Shown: positions 35,446 to 44,028, numbered from the stretch's first letter. The stretch: DNA of 64,000 bases from Pelobacter propionicus DSM 2379 (GCF_000015045.1 NC_008609.1:3895501-3959500), one strand, 5' to 3'. Notes: generated from the sequence alone by a model not told the origin. Program-made: numbers and translations.

Positions 35446-35691
35446 GTGGTACCATTGAGGCCATTTGGAAAACTAGACTACCTTCCAATTTCACCGTGGT
35501 CATATTCAATATTGCGCGACACCAATCAACTTGTTCAATATCAGGGCGTTACAGGTAACTTAGTCTAACAGGGGGGTAAATATTTGACTCTTGTCTGTAA
35601 GCCAGCTTATTCAGTAACCGCCCAAATGACGAAGAACCCATATCACCCTCACGAAACAACGAAGAACAAATTTTAAAGGAAATCTTACCTC

Positions 35692-36378
35692 ATGCCTGCT
35701 AACACATCTAAGTTACTTGTCTTGCTTGTCCTTCTCACCGTAGCGTCCAATGCTCAAGCTACGTTATATGATCGTGGCGGTGGCTTGCTATACGACGATG
35801 TACTTAACATCACTTGGCTTCAGGACGCTAATTACTCCAAGACAAGTGGTTACGACACAGATGGGTTGATGAACTGGAGTTCAGCGAACACTTGGGCTAA
35901 CACTCTTTCCTACTATGACAGTGTACGCAATGTAACGTACGATAACTGGCGCCTAGCAAGTTATACACAGCCAGGACGCCCTGTTCATTATAGTTGGTGG
36001 TATAGTGTTTCCGATTGGATACCAGATGTCGATAGTGAATTGAGCTATATGTTTTATTCGAATCTTGGACAGAACCACTCTGGCATTTTCGGCAATTATC
36101 AAATCGGAGGTCAAAGAAGCGTCGGGCTGGTGAACAACATTCAATCAGACAGATATGTGCTTGGTGATACCGCGCCTGATGGATACCGGAATTTAATACC
36201 ATGGGCCTTTTTATTCAACGACGGTGAACATATTGAATTTAACGAATATGCAAAAGCATATGCTTGGGCTGTACGTGACGGAGATGTTGCATCCATGGCT
36301 TCGCCTGTTCCAGAACCTTCAATAATGATCCTTCTAGGTGGTGGTCTTGCTGTTCTTGCCTTCTGGAGAAGAAAGTAA
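35692..36378 (+). CDS. PEP-CTERM anchored exported protein with DUF1566-like domain
   Basis: A 228-residue protein: signal peptide (LLVLLVLLTVASNAQA), a domain with ITWLQDANYS, WSSANTWANTLSYY and YDNWRLAS that resembles the DUF1566 / Lcl lectin-like family, AWAVRDGD near the end, and a C-terminal VPEPSIMILLGGGLAVLAFWRRK sorting signal. Proteins of this kind are handled by an exosortase encoded elsewhere and released into extracellular polymers. ATG 35692 is preceded by AAAGGAAA about 13 bases upstream. No exosortase lies on the island, so it depends on the host. Confidence 0.8.
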   Translation: MPANTSKLLVLLVLLTVASNAQATLYDRGGGLLYDDVLNITWLQDANYSKTSGYDTDGLMNWSSANTWANTLSYYDSVRNVTYDNWRLASYTQPGRPVHYSWWYSVSDWIPDVDSELSYMFYSNLGQNHSGIFGNYQIGGQRSVGLVNNIQSDRYVLGDTAPDGYRNLIPWAFLFNDGEHIEFNEYAKAYAWAVRDGDVASMASPVPEPSIMILLGGGLAVLAFWRRK

Positions 36379-36464
36379 ATTCATATTCAATAAACTATCT
36401 AGACAATAAAGAATTTCCAAAATCAGTTAGTCATACTTTATTCAATCAATACAAAGGAACAACA

Positions 36465-36761
36465 TTGAAAAAATATATTATAATAATACTTGCCTTACTA
36501 TCATTATTCTATATTTGCGGTTGCTCTAATAGTGATTATATGACTGAGGAAGAATTGAGCGAAATGAGTCTATATTCACTAAATGAGTACGCTTATAAGC
36601 TTGAAGGTAAAATGTTAAGCTTGGATGGAGTACCTAGTGAAATAAAATCATCAATAGTACTAAGAAGATCTTGTACGCACCAAAATAGTAGATTACTCAC
36701 AGAATACATCATATCTCTACAAAAATTAATTGTTACGCACAAGGCTATTATTAATCACTGA
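36465..36761 (+). CDS. Small lipoprotein of unknown function
   Basis: A 98-residue protein starting at TTG 36465 with AAAGGAAC upstream. It has a lysine-led hydrophobic signal and a lipobox-like LFYICGC ending in the cysteine to be lipidated. The mature part is polar (EEELSEMSLYSLNEYAYKLEGK). Codon use is very AT-rich. No family recognised. Confidence 0.6.
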   Translation: MKKYIIIILALLSLFYICGCSNSDYMTEEELSEMSLYSLNEYAYKLEGKMLSLDGVPSEIKSSIVLRRSCTHQNSRLLTEYIISLQKLIVTHKAIINH

Positions 36762-37105
36762 AATAAAAGCGAGGTTAAATATTAATATTTAAAACCTAGC
36801 ACGAAAACTAATCTTAGCCTTTTACCAAAATTAGAAGTGCATGGTGCTCAAATAATTATTATTTAACTGAGCCAGACTTTAACAAAATATAATATCAGAT
36901 CAAAGGAGCAATTTATTTTATCATAACAAAAATAATACTCACAGAATAGATTTTGAACAATAAACGCTCAAACTGACTAGGCTATCATCAAGTTGTAATA
37001 AATTTTTTAATGATCTAACCAGCTCTGCGCACCCCTCTTAAGCCCCTTGGCCATCCCGGTCATGGGGCTTTTTTGTTTCCTCAAACCTCACAGAAAGGAG
37101 ATTTT
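36762..37105. other. AT-rich non-coding gap ending in a terminator-like hairpin
   Basis: No coding frame is visible from 36762 to 37035. At 37040-37074 AAGCCCC pairs with GGGGCTT (37064-37070) across a 17-base loop and is followed by TTTTTT. The hairpin lies about 30 bases before the next start codon. Confidence 0.55.
37040..37074 (+). terminator. Terminator-like hairpin before the gene at 37106
   Basis: Stem 37040-37046 with 37064-37070, then a T run. It is the first of four such hairpins placed just upstream of small genes in this part of the island. Confidence 0.65.
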
Positions 37106-37357
37106 ATGAACCACAACGAAATTATCTCTCATCTTTCCGTTCTCGACGTCAACCCCTCAGAAATCATCTATTCAATCACCATGGAAACTATTCTGTCCGC
37201 GATAGTGCAGCGCTTGGGGGAGGATGCGCTCACCTTGTCCTTAGAGGATCTGCACTTGGCACGAGAGGAGGTGAAGGAGGCCCTCAACCACAATCTGGAT
37301 GAACGGGACTACATAGATATGGGTCTTGATTCCTGGGAAATCATCCGGAATCTGTAA
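37106..37357 (+). CDS. Small acidic protein, unknown function
   Basis: An 83-residue soluble protein (MNHNEIISHLSV to DSWEIIRNL), helical and acidic, with no motif I recognise. ATG 37106 has AGAAAGGAG seven bases upstream, a strong site; the frame open from 37073 is not needed. Preceded and followed by terminator-like hairpins. Confidence 0.6.
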   Translation: MNHNEIISHLSVLDVNPSEIIYSITMETILSAIVQRLGEDALTLSLEDLHLAREEVKEALNHNLDERDYIDMGLDSWEIIRNL

Positions 37358-37390
37358 GAAAAACGTCATACTATCGAGTTGTGTCACTGG

Positions 37391-37404
37391 AGCCCTTCGG
37401 GGCT
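37391..37404 (+). terminator. UUCG hairpin before the gene at 37439
   Basis: AGCCC-TTCG-GGGCT followed by ATTTCTATTTC. The U-tract is weak, so termination may be partial. Confidence 0.5.
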
Positions 37405-37438
37405 ATTTCTATTTCAACCACAAAGAAAGGAAAAATCT

Positions 37439-37603
37439 ATGTTCATGTCATTCATAATCTTTGTCGTAATGGGCATCATACTCTTCAATCTTGGCGCATT
37501 ATCAATCATGGTCGCACTCTTGCTACCGGCCTTCAAAGCAGCTTTGTTGATCATCGTACTACTGGCAGGGGTACTCATATGTCTACGGCGTAGAAGCAAC
37601 TAG
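37439..37603 (+). CDS. Small membrane protein (54 residues)
   Basis: ATG 37439 after AAAGGAAA. Nearly all hydrophobic (FIIFVVMGIILFNLGALSIMVALLLPAF, then LLIIVLLAGVLICL) and ending in a basic tail RRRSN. Two membrane helices are likely. Size and shape would suit a holin, a type I toxin or a superinfection-immunity protein, but nothing specific supports one of these. Confidence 0.5.
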   Translation: MFMSFIIFVVMGIILFNLGALSIMVALLLPAFKAALLIIVLLAGVLICLRRRSN

Positions 37604-37631
37604 AAGCCGACATATCAATCAAATTCACAGG

Positions 37632-37651
37632 CCACCTTCGGGTGGTTTTTT
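37632..37651 (+). terminator. UUCG terminator before the gene at 37672
   Basis: CCACC-TTCG-GGTGG followed by TTTTTT. A good small intrinsic terminator placed 20 bases upstream of the next ATG. Confidence 0.75.
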
Positions 37652-37671
37652 CGTTTCAGGAGACAAAATAA

Positions 37672-38037
37672 ATGACACAGCCTATATGGTTCAAGGATCT
37701 TATAAATCGCTTGGATACCGATTTTCTGGAGGACTATGAGGAACGCGCTGCGATCATGCAATTTGACGGTGGCCTATCTCGGGATCATGCCGAATGTCTG
37801 GCTCTGCTGAACATTTTCAGGAAGCATCCCATGGCACAGGCTGGCTTGAGTGTAGTCAAGGCAGAACTGGATGGCGACACCGAATTCATTGTAACTACCA
37901 ACAAAGAGTCGGCATGCCAGCTCCTTTCCGCTATTGGATGCGAAATCACAGTGCAAAACGACCTGGCTTCCGTGGTGGATTCAGAATTTGATGGCACTGC
38001 AAGGCTCGCAAAGTTTGCCATCTTATTTGAAGGATGA
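37672..38037 (+). CDS. Hypothetical protein of the island (121 residues)
   Basis: Starts at ATG 37672 after CAGGAGAC. The segment YEERAAIMQFDGGLSRDHAECLALLNIFRKHP resembles a short helical motif seen at the ends of many mobile-element primase and hypothetical proteins. The rest (LSVVKAELDGDTEFIVTTNKESACQLLSAIGC) is unassigned. It is followed 19 bp later by a small membrane protein gene, probably cotranscribed. Confidence 0.55.
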   Translation: MTQPIWFKDLINRLDTDFLEDYEERAAIMQFDGGLSRDHAECLALLNIFRKHPMAQAGLSVVKAELDGDTEFIVTTNKESACQLLSAIGCEITVQNDLASVVDSEFDGTARLAKFAILFEG

Positions 38038-38056
38038 GAAAAGAGGAGATTTATCA

Positions 38057-38254
38057 ATGGGTGTAATACTGTTTATTGCCATAATGGTGCTTCTCTTCAA
38101 GTTCACAGAGGTGGACAAATGGATTTTATGGTTTGTAGTACTTATTGTATTGCTTACAAGATTAGGGTGCAATTTCGGCATGCTAGGAATCATGGTCCTG
38201 ATTGTAGTTTTCAAGGTACTGAAAGATATATGCACGTATAGCCGCAACAGATAA
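38057..38254 (+). CDS. Small membrane protein (65 residues)
   Basis: ATG 38057 after AGAGGAG. Two or three hydrophobic helices (VILFIAIMVLLFKF, WILWFVVLIVLLTRLG, FGMLGIMVLIVVFKVL) and a basic tail. Shares the compact cassette layout of its neighbours. Function unknown. Confidence 0.5.
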   Translation: MGVILFIAIMVLLFKFTEVDKWILWFVVLIVLLTRLGCNFGMLGIMVLIVVFKVLKDICTYSRNR

Positions 38255-38278
38255 TTGGCGACTGGTTAACCTGAATCT

Positions 38279-38311
38279 GGCTGGTATCTCAATCGAGGTA
38301 TCAGCCTTTTT
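38279..38311 (+). terminator. Terminator before the antirestriction pseudogene
   Basis: GGCTGGTATCTC (38279-38290) pairs, with G-U wobbles, with GAGGTATCAGCC (38295-38306) around AATC, followed by TTTTTATTTC. Confidence 0.7.
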
Positions 38312-38322
38312 ATTTCTGGCAA

Positions 38323-38723
38323 GTGAATAGAAAGCAGATTTGTATGACCATACTTAGAGTAAGCCTGAATAATACCAACCGAATAAACTACACCGTCAAG
38401 ATCTTTGGTGCTCACTTCCCATTCCGACTGGAGCCGTTTATATATGACATGGCTGGGGGCTGTCAAAAGATTACCATGGTGGGTACTGGTATATGTACTC
38501 TCTAAGTAACGGAGGATTCTATTTGGCACCCGAATCTGATACCCCTTTTCAAGTGTCATGCATGAACGGATACGAAGGGACACTGTCAGCGGATGCTCTG
38601 GGCATCACGGTTTGTATGTACGCATACAGCCAGTGGTCATTTTCCGACATCCCGGAATTGGCTGAAGCATGTGCCGGGCAGTACCACCTGCTGAGGGAGT
38701 ACATGTTCGAGCACCGGAGGTGA
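38323..38723 (+). pseudogene. ArdB/KlcA-type antirestriction protein gene with a frameshift
   Basis: The second part (YSLSNGGFYLAPESD, GYEGTLSADALGI, REYMFEHRR) is a clear match to KlcA/ArdB, small proteins that block type I restriction. The first part (HFPFRLEPFIYDMAGGCQ, from ATG 38344 or GTG 38323) is the matching N-terminal half in another frame. The break is at CAAAAG, near 38463-38468: adding one A to the run restores KDYHGGYWYMYSLSNGG. A one-base deletion is most likely; a programmed minus-one shift or a sequence error is possible. As written the protein is truncated. Confidence 0.75.
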
Positions 38724-39104
38724 AGGGGATACTGGGGGCGATCGACTGACCAATCGCTAGGAGAAACTGAAAAACTGCGGTTCTGGAACACTGTGTCTAG
38801 CGACGAGAACTGAAATCCTGCGAAGTTGGAGCGTAGGGGGCTAACACCTCGAAAATATTAATTTTTTAGACATAAGAGATGGCGCTTCCCCAGTTTTTCA
38901 GTTTTATAGGTCCCCGCGCTCCCCCCTCTTTTTCCCACCTGTCACTCGGTGCCACCTTTCATTTATTTACATCAAATTTCAGGTAACTCGAAAAATAGAT
39001 TGGCAGACAAATATAGCCTATTCACCCACTTAGTTTTGGTTTGTTTGCTACCTGTTAACTTAAACCATAAATACAGAAAGCAATAGCCAAATTTCAATTA
39101 CAAT
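38724..39104. other. Non-coding region with inverted repeats, candidate replication origin or regulatory site
   Basis: No gene is seen. TCGCTAG (38754-38760) pairs with CTAGCGA (38796-38802), enclosing AACTGAAAAACTG (38766-38778), whose 13-bp exact inverse CAGTTTTTCAGTT lies near 38892-38906; a related GAACTGAAAT follows the first stem. The rest is AT-rich. Its position between the accessory genes and the replication gene pair suits an origin, but this is inference. Confidence 0.4.
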
Positions 39105-40001
39105 TCAGTCGTTGCTCATATTACTGTCAAGACATGGCCTTTTATCATATATAACATATTTTTTTGTTTTTGGTTGACGTGTTGGGTGTAATTCTATCTT
39201 GTTTTTATTATCAAATACCCAATCTACTACTTGTTTTCCTGAGTAATATTTAAAATCATCACGTATCAGTATCACGTGCTTATTTAATCCATTTATCAGT
39301 GCCTTCAAAAATTTTATCTGCTTATCTTGTGTATATTTACCCTTAATAAACATCCAGTGCTCTTTACCTTTATTGCTAATAACGTATATCAACGATAGTT
39401 TCGGTGATCTGGAATTATTTTCAGATGTCGGTTTTTTGATAGTGTCAACTGATTTTTTGTTTATCCAGTAAATGCCAGCATTTTCTATTTTAGCGCGTTC
39501 TCCAATTTTTTCGTAATTTTCATCGAGCCATTTTTTGACATGTTTAGAGCACAGCTCTTTTGGCTGCTGATGCCGTTTCATCGATGAAAAACCCCATCGT
39601 TCAAGATATTTAGCCACACATCGTACTGATAACCTGACTCCACACTTCTGTTCAATCAATTGCATGACTGCATCCCGATTCCACAAGAATAGTTTTCGTG
39701 AGGAGCCCCTGATACCAAGTTGCCATGGTCGCTTCGTGTAGAAAATGTTGCGTAATTCGTTTTCTTGCTCCTCAGTCAATGATCGACCTGTACCTAGTTT
39801 TCTGCCCCGTTGCGCAGGTTTGAGTGCTGATTCACCCCCTGCAGTGTAATGTTTGATCGCAGCATTCACAGCAGGCCAACTCAAGCCACTGGCCTCAACT
39901 ATCTTCATCACAGGGACCTTCTCTTCGTAAAGACGAATCACCTGCTGACGCCTTGCAAGCAATTCCTCTCTCGATTGTTTCCTGGCATCGATTTTTTCCA
40001 T
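39105..40001 (-). CDS. IS630-transposase-like DNA-binding protein lacking catalytic residues
   Basis: A 298-residue protein. The N-terminal 130 residues are two helix-turn-helix units of the IS630 type (IRLYEEKVPVMKIVEASGLSWPAVNAAIKHY; CGVRLSVRCVAKYLERWGFS). The C-terminal half follows the IS630 DDE fold (SPKLSLIYVISNKGKEHWMF, HVILIRDD), but the first Asp site reads YWINKKSVD and the usual SPxLNPxE block with the Glu is replaced by HPTRQPKTKK. The frame is intact and no inverted repeats are seen around it, so it looks like a retained regulator rather than a live IS. It diverges from the primase gene across palindromic DNA. Confidence 0.65.
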   Translation of the reverse strand: MEKIDARKQSREELLARRQQVIRLYEEKVPVMKIVEASGLSWPAVNAAIKHYTAGGESALKPAQRGRKLGTGRSLTEEQENELRNIFYTKRPWQLGIRGSSRKLFLWNRDAVMQLIEQKCGVRLSVRCVAKYLERWGFSSMKRHQQPKELCSKHVKKWLDENYEKIGERAKIENAGIYWINKKSVDTIKKPTSENNSRSPKLSLIYVISNKGKEHWMFIKGKYTQDKQIKFLKALINGLNKHVILIRDDFKYYSGKQVVDWVFDNKNKIELHPTRQPKTKKYVIYDKRPCLDSNMSND

Positions 40002-40010
40002 GGCAAAAAA

Positions 40011-40065
40011 ATATTACAATTTGCGTCTAAAATCAATTATAAATCGTGCCATATAATTGTAATAT
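40011..40065. promoter_or_regulatory. Palindromic operator-like sites between divergent genes
   Basis: Two nested inverted repeats: ATATTACAATT (40011-40021) with AATTGTAATAT (40055-40065), and CAATTATA (40034-40041) with TATAATTG (40052-40059). They begin 10 bases from the start codon of the IS630-like protein and would overlap its promoter, as expected for autoregulation. Confidence 0.55.
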
Positions 40066-40194
40066 AAATAATGAATATCAACCTTTTGCAGAACCCGTTA
40101 CATTAAATTTATAGCACATAAAATTTGGACTCTGTAAATTATTCCGATATGTTGCGATCGTATTGCTACGAAATTATTTACAGGAGTCGAATGT

Positions 40195-42399
40195 ATGTAC
40201 ACACAAGATGAACAAAGCAAGCAATCTACCTCGCTGATTGATCCCAGAGACATAGTAATTCCATCACGAAAAAGGACCCCACAAACTATGGGGGTTTCTC
40301 AAGCAGGTTCGCTAGAACCTGAAATAGTCAGTAAAGAGTGCGATTTCTCACATGTCACTAACGCCGAATTTATAGCTGCTGTTTTTCCACAACTACCCGA
40401 AGGCGCATTTGCTGCGGTCTGCTCAAAAGCGGGGGATCCAACTGAAGGTGGATGGTTCGCAAGGAAAGTTGATTCCAATATTACAGAGCTTTCAGCCAGC
40501 AACAACAATTACATATCTTGCTCAAGCTTCTATCCTGGCAATGAAGGTATCTTTAATGTCCGCAAGCCTCAGTTTGCAGCATGCCATTTTCTGATGCTCG
40601 ATGATCTCGGCACAAAGGTTCCGTTGGAGAAACTCGGCGATTTTGAATTGTCCTGGCTGATCGAGACGAGCCCTAATAATTTTCAAGGCGGGATTATTCT
40701 AACTTCTCCAATTACCGAGGGTAATGTAGCTGAAGAGTTACTCAAATCTTTGATTGCAGCAGAGCTCTGCGATGCGGGTGCTTCCGGCCCACTGACTAGA
40801 TGGGCACGCCTACCAAATGCAATCAATGGCAAACCCAAACACAACGATATAAACGGGGCCTCATTTTGTTGCCGATTGATTCAATGGCATGCTGAGAAGC
40901 GTTACACGGAACAAGAGATTGTGGAAGGCCTAAAATTAGAACTGAGACAAAAGAATGAGCCCAAAACGGCTATCGAACGTCAACACAACCTGGGTTTTGA
41001 CAAACAAATTGACCAAGAAGCAAATGATACCTCGATTCAAAAGATAGAAGCACTGCTGAATAGAATTGATGCTGATTGTGGTTATGATGACTGGCTGCAT
41101 GTGGGCATGGCTGTATTCCATGAAACGTCAGGTAGTGATGAAGGCTTGGCTCTGTTTGATCGTTGGAGCAGCAAAGGCAGCAAATACAAGGGAATCAAAG
41201 AAATCGAGTACAAGTGGCGTTCATTTCGTTTTGATGAGTCCACCCCCGTGACCATCGGCACACTGATCAAAATGGCCCGCGATGCTGGTGCTGATGGCTT
41301 TGAGCCTTGTGGATATGAGGTAATAAGCAACACCAATGAAACATCTTCAAACAGCGTAGATATAGGCAACCCGCTGGCAAAGTATTTTCTGAATAACGTT
41401 GATGAACTCGAAGAAAAGGCGGTGGAACAAGTGCCGATTTTGGGCAATATTGTGCTCTTAGGACAATCAACAGCTATTTTCGCCAAACCAAACACAGGCA
41501 AAACTCTGCTCTCTCTTTATCTTATTGTCCAAGGCATTAAGGCAGGAATGTTTGACCCGGCGAAGCTCATATATATCAATATGGACGACGACAGTAATGG
41601 CCTTGTTGTGAAGGCAAGACTCGCAGAAGAATATGGTTTCAAAATGATTGCTGATGGTCATAAGGGGTTTGAGGCGAATGTATTCCGAGAGGCCGTTATG
41701 AATATGACCACAACCGACTCAGCCCGAAACGTGATCATTGTCCTTGATACACTAAAGAGGTTCGTAGACACCATGAACAAGGGTAAAAGCGCATGTTTTA
41801 CCAAATTCATCCGCCAATTCACCCTCACTGGTGGCACTGTCATAGCACTGGCCCACACCAATAAGAAACCAGGCTCCGACGGCAAACCAGTTTACTCCGG
41901 AACCGCTGACATTGTAGATGACTTTGACTGTGCATATACCCTGTTTAGCATTTCAGAGCAAACTGATGCAAACCAAAAGGTAGTTGAGTTCACCAACATT
42001 AAGCGCCGTGGAAACGTCGCCTTGTCTGCTTCCTACAGCTATTCTCAGGAGAGCAATATCTCATACTACGAACGCCTGTTGTCGGTGCAAGAGGTGGATC
42101 CAGAACAGTTGGTTCCAATCAAACACGTAACTGAATATAAGTCGGATACCGAAATGATTACAGCCATTTCAAACTGCATCACAGATGGTATCAATACCAA
42201 AATGAAGCTGGCAGAGGAATCTGCTAGGCATGCCAAAGTTAGTAAAAGAACCGCCCTTAGGATCATTGAGAAGTACACCGGAGATGATCCAACCATCCAC
42301 CAATGGTCCTTTGTGGTACGCGAGCGTGGAGCCAAGGTTTTCAAGTTGCTAGAGCGCCCCACAGAGCACCCACCAGCCCCAGCCATCACCACCCCCTAG
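40195..42399 (+). CDS. Primase-helicase (RepB-like primase, PriCT_2 and RepA-type ATPase domains)
   Basis: A 734-residue replication protein. Residues about 60-235 resemble an archaeo-eukaryotic-type primase of mobile elements (CHFLMLDDLG, then SWLIETSPNNFQGGIIL, then GPLTRWARLPNAINGK). Residues about 280-360 are a PriCT_2 domain (DADCGYDDWLHVGMAVFHET). Residues about 410-640 are a RecA-fold ATPase with Walker A AKPNTGKTLLSLY and Walker B NVIIVLDTLKRF. It should prime and unwind the excised island. ATG 40195 has ACAGGAG upstream. Confidence 0.8.
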   Translation: MYTQDEQSKQSTSLIDPRDIVIPSRKRTPQTMGVSQAGSLEPEIVSKECDFSHVTNAEFIAAVFPQLPEGAFAAVCSKAGDPTEGGWFARKVDSNITELSASNNNYISCSSFYPGNEGIFNVRKPQFAACHFLMLDDLGTKVPLEKLGDFELSWLIETSPNNFQGGIILTSPITEGNVAEELLKSLIAAELCDAGASGPLTRWARLPNAINGKPKHNDINGASFCCRLIQWHAEKRYTEQEIVEGLKLELRQKNEPKTAIERQHNLGFDKQIDQEANDTSIQKIEALLNRIDADCGYDDWLHVGMAVFHETSGSDEGLALFDRWSSKGSKYKGIKEIEYKWRSFRFDESTPVTIGTLIKMARDAGADGFEPCGYEVISNTNETSSNSVDIGNPLAKYFLNNVDELEEKAVEQVPILGNIVLLGQSTAIFAKPNTGKTLLSLYLIVQGIKAGMFDPAKLIYINMDDDSNGLVVKARLAEEYGFKMIADGHKGFEANVFREAVMNMTTTDSARNVIIVLDTLKRFVDTMNKGKSACFTKFIRQFTLTGGTVIALAHTNKKPGSDGKPVYSGTADIVDDFDCAYTLFSISEQTDANQKVVEFTNIKRRGNVALSASYSYSQESNISYYERLLSVQEVDPEQLVPIKHVTEYKSDTEMITAISNCITDGINTKMKLAEESARHAKVSKRTALRIIEKYTGDDPTIHQWSFVVRERGAKVFKLLERPTEHPPAPAITTP

Positions 42400-42774
42400 G
42401 CGGCACCCCGGTTGGGGGCCAGGTTCGCAGTTTGGCAGTTTCTCAGGCCCCGCAGGTCTGCACCTGCCGCCCCCTTACTGGCCCCCTAACGTACCCCTTT
42501 GTGTACCCCTTAGGGATTTTCTCCAAAACAGCAACTGCTTGAAAAACAAAGAAAAGACAAGGTGAAATAATGGTTGTACGCAATTTCAGTTACCATCAGA
42601 TTATGCCATTAGGTCGTCAACCTGAAACTACATTCTGTGTATCCGGACCGGCCGAGGACCAGAGCACCCTTTAGATTTTGCACAAGATGTTACAAGGCAA
42701 TGATCCCCGGCCTTAGTGCATCTGCTTACAAAGGGGATGCGCCAAAAAAAAATAATATCGAGAAAGGAAAACAA
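42400..42774. other. Non-coding gap between primase and integrase genes
   Basis: GC-rich at its start (CGGCACCCCGGTTGGGGGCC), then a possible hairpin CCCTAA/TTAGGG (about 42484-42515) that contains two GTACCCCTT repeats and could terminate the primase transcript. A TCCGGACCGGCCGA sequence (about 42639-42652) resembles the ACCGG motifs near the island's right end. No gene is seen; the frame open upstream of the integrase has no ribosome binding site. Confidence 0.4.
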
Positions 42775-43983
42775 ATGAAGCCATACAGATCAAACACCAG
42801 CAGAAAATTTCCGTTCACTAAAAAGGCCATAGAAGCACTGCCAGCACATGATCCAGCAAGTCCATCCAGGGAAATGGAGTATGCCGACATAGAATGCATT
42901 GGCCTTCACCTGAGGGTATCCAAGAATGGTCGCCGCTTTTTTCAGCACAGATACCGATACCTCGGAAGAAAGATGTGCCTGTCACTGGGAGAATTCCCTG
43001 CGGTTAGCGTACAGGATGCCCGATCGCGGGTGGCAGAACACAAGGCGCTTCTGGCAAGGGACAAAGATCCTGCAGCAGAGAGAGGAAAAGTACGTGCCGA
43101 TCTGACGTTCGAAGAGTTTTCGACCCAGCACTACCTACCACACGCCAAGGCTCACAAACAGACCTGGGACGACGACAAGAACCAGATCGAGCGCCGACTG
43201 AATCCGATTCTGGGTAAACTTCGACTGCAGGCAATCACCCCCAGAGATGTGGCGATGGTTCACTCCAAAGAGAAGGAAAGAACCACTGCTTGCACAGCAA
43301 ACCATCTACTGGCCACTCTGAAGAGAATGCTGAATCTTGCCGTCAAGTGGGGACTGCTGGAGAAAAATCCTGCTGGTGGTCAGGAAAAGTTCAAGGAAGG
43401 TCCACTGAGAGAGCGCTACCTGAGCAAGGAAGAATTGCCGAAATTCCTGAAGGCACTGGAAGATCAAGATGACCTTCTCTCGGTGGCTGCATTGCGAATG
43501 CTGCTGTACACAGGTTGCCGACGTGAAGAGATCATGTCTCTACGCTGGGAAAATGTACGCCTTGATGAGGAGCGTATTTTCTTACCCAAAACAAAGAATG
43601 GCCGAAGCAGGACGGTACACCTGAATGCCAGGGCAAAAGAAGTGATACAGGACCTTCAGGCACGGAAAGATCAGGAGGACCGTACTCGTGGCAGTGAATA
43701 TGTATTCCCTTCACGACAAGGCACCAAGAAGGGATACATCTATGACCTGAGAAAACCTTTTGAGAAGGCATGCCTGAATGCCGGAATAGACAACTTCCGC
43801 ATACATGATCTCAGACACACATTCGCCAGTATGGCAGTCAGTTCAGGTGCTGACCTCTACGCCGTACAGCGGCTATTGGGACACCAAGATATAGCCATGA
43901 CCCAGAGGTACGCACATTTGAATGCTGATGATCTGAAGAAAGCTACAGAGGGTGTATCAGAAATGTTTGATCGTGCTGCCTGA
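42775..43983 (+). CDS. Tyrosine-type site-specific integrase
   Basis: A 402-residue phage-type integrase: N-terminal arm-binding DUF4102 domain (FTKKAIEALPAH, LHLRVSKNGRRFFQHRYRYLGRKMCLSLGEFP), core-binding domain (about 105-190), and catalytic domain with TGCRREEIMSLRW (Arg), HDLRHTFASMA (His-x-x-Arg) and LLGHQDIAMTQRYAH (His and Tyr nucleophile). The residues are all present. ATG 42775 has AGAAAGGA upstream; a longer frame from 42637 lacks one. It lies some 400 bp from the right attachment site, the usual place. Confidence 0.93.
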   Translation: MKPYRSNTSRKFPFTKKAIEALPAHDPASPSREMEYADIECIGLHLRVSKNGRRFFQHRYRYLGRKMCLSLGEFPAVSVQDARSRVAEHKALLARDKDPAAERGKVRADLTFEEFSTQHYLPHAKAHKQTWDDDKNQIERRLNPILGKLRLQAITPRDVAMVHSKEKERTTACTANHLLATLKRMLNLAVKWGLLEKNPAGGQEKFKEGPLRERYLSKEELPKFLKALEDQDDLLSVAALRMLLYTGCRREEIMSLRWENVRLDEERIFLPKTKNGRSRTVHLNARAKEVIQDLQARKDQEDRTRGSEYVFPSRQGTKKGYIYDLRKPFEKACLNAGIDNFRIHDLRHTFASMAVSSGADLYAVQRLLGHQDIAMTQRYAHLNADDLKKATEGVSEMFDRAA

Positions 43984-43993
43984 CATTTGAGTT

Positions 43994-44028
43994 CCCCCTA
44001 TCCGTTGTCACTGGGTAGGGGGCTTTTT
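43994..44028 (+). terminator. Terminator of the integrase gene
   Basis: CCCCCTATCC (43994-44003) and GGGTAGGGGG (44013-44022) form a stem with a 9-base loop, followed by CTTTTT. Confidence 0.85.

Noticed and set aside
38463-38468. Programmed minus-one frameshift in the antirestriction gene
   Set aside because: CAA-AAG is not a standard slippery heptamer and no downstream stimulatory structure is obvious; a one-base deletion is simpler.
39105-40001. Active insertion sequence
   Set aside because: No terminal inverted repeats or target duplication could be found around it, and the catalytic residues appear lost.
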